A DNA stretch of 5,238 nucleotides, taken from contig PMBM01000148.1 in the NCBI GenBank assembly GCA_003153855.1, positions 4,177-9,414 on the forward strand, given 5' to 3'. The notes under the pieces were generated by a model. The model ran no database searches and was not told the DNA's origin. It was given only the letters and a program-made list of their open reading frames with translations. Shown here piece by piece: positions 5,086 through 5,238 of the stretch. The first letter of the stretch is position 1. Every line of letters begins with the position of its first letter. Made by a program: the position numbers and the translations under genes. The stretch is from Propionibacteriaceae bacterium (GTDB taxonomy: Bacteria; Actinomycetota; Actinomycetes; Propionibacteriales; Propionibacteriaceae).

Positions 5086-5238
5086 TCAGCAGCCCGCGAG
5101 CCGAGCGGCGAGGTAGCCCTTGACCTGGTCGAGGGCGACACGCTCCTGCGTCATCGTGTCGCGCTCGCGGATTGTCACGGCCTGGTCGTCCAGCGTGTCG
5201 AAGTCGACGGTCACGCAGAACGGCGTGCCGATCTCGTC
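5086..5238 (-). CDS. glyS: Glycyl-tRNA synthetase, C-terminal 50 residues; continues past the right edge
   Basis: This is the end of the class II glycyl-tRNA synthetase of the single-chain dimeric type, which charges tRNA-Gly in the cytoplasm. The visible part lies in the C-terminal anticodon-binding domain. The run [16 protein letters not shown], followed by [20 protein letters not shown], matches the highly conserved family C-terminus (IGTP..VTVDFDT...VTVRERD...Q.R). The stop codon TGA is at 5088-5086, and the protein ends LAARLAGC. Catalytic motifs lie outside the window. It converges with the reductase gene and shares the hairpin downstream. It is an essential housekeeping gene, which anchors this end of the window in the core chromosome. 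The symbol glyS follows common usage for this single-chain form; glyQS is also used. Confidence 0.93.
   Translation of the reverse strand, partial: DEIGTPFCVTVDFDTLDDQAVTIRERDTMTQERVALDQVKGYLAARLAGC

Noticed and set aside
1..5238. Mobile element, defence island, CRISPR array or tRNA gene
   Set aside because: No transposase or integrase motif, long terminal repeats, regularly spaced repeat array or cloverleaf was seen. The genes have uniform high-GC codon use and end in a housekeeping gene.

Overview
The window looks like chromosomal DNA from a high-GC Gram-positive bacterium (Actinomycetota). The evidence is G/C-biased third codon positions, GTG starts, TAGGCT-type -10 boxes, and two DUF2510 membrane proteins, a family largely confined to actinobacteria. 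Genus cannot be read from the sequence. I see no IS element, CRISPR array, tRNA, rRNA or integration scar.

Layout. (1) 1-518, minus strand: N-terminal part of a lipoprotein sugar-type ABC transporter solute-binding protein that runs off the left edge. (2) 564-1643, minus: a LacI-family repressor, 45 bp upstream of the binding-protein gene in the same direction, so the two probably share a transcript. Its upstream region holds three evenly spaced inverted repeats (GTAGA-N4-TCTAC type, centres 21-22 bp apart) over a candidate promoter, the best regulatory signal in the window. (3) 1819-2778 and 2849-3706, both minus: two paralogous membrane proteins with an N-terminal DUF2510 domain, a proline-rich linker, one membrane helix and an exported domain with eight conserved cysteines. 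That domain is itself two copies of a four-cysteine unit resembling the actinobacterial LppU/SCO3897 family. (4) 3707-3955: a divergent intergenic region with a promoter for each side and several short repeats. (5) 3956-4999, plus: an extended short-chain dehydrogenase/reductase (dihydroflavonol-4-reductase-like) with an intact cofactor motif and catalytic YxxxK. (6) 5001-5054: a two-tier 54-bp inverted repeat, probably a terminator shared by convergent genes. (7) 5086-5238, minus: the last 50 codons of glycyl-tRNA synthetase, a core housekeeping gene.

How the genes work together. The repressor and binding protein form a typical sugar-uptake unit: the repressor would bind the triple operator, control itself and the transporter, and release when the sugar or a derivative is present. 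The two DUF2510 proteins look like a small separate transcription unit, promoter at about 3740-3768 and a possible terminator hairpin at 1785-1810. They have no clear functional link to the reductase or the sugar operon. The most novel material is the duplicated eight-cysteine exported domain, present as tandem paralogs, and the triple operator. I found no defence system or mobile element.
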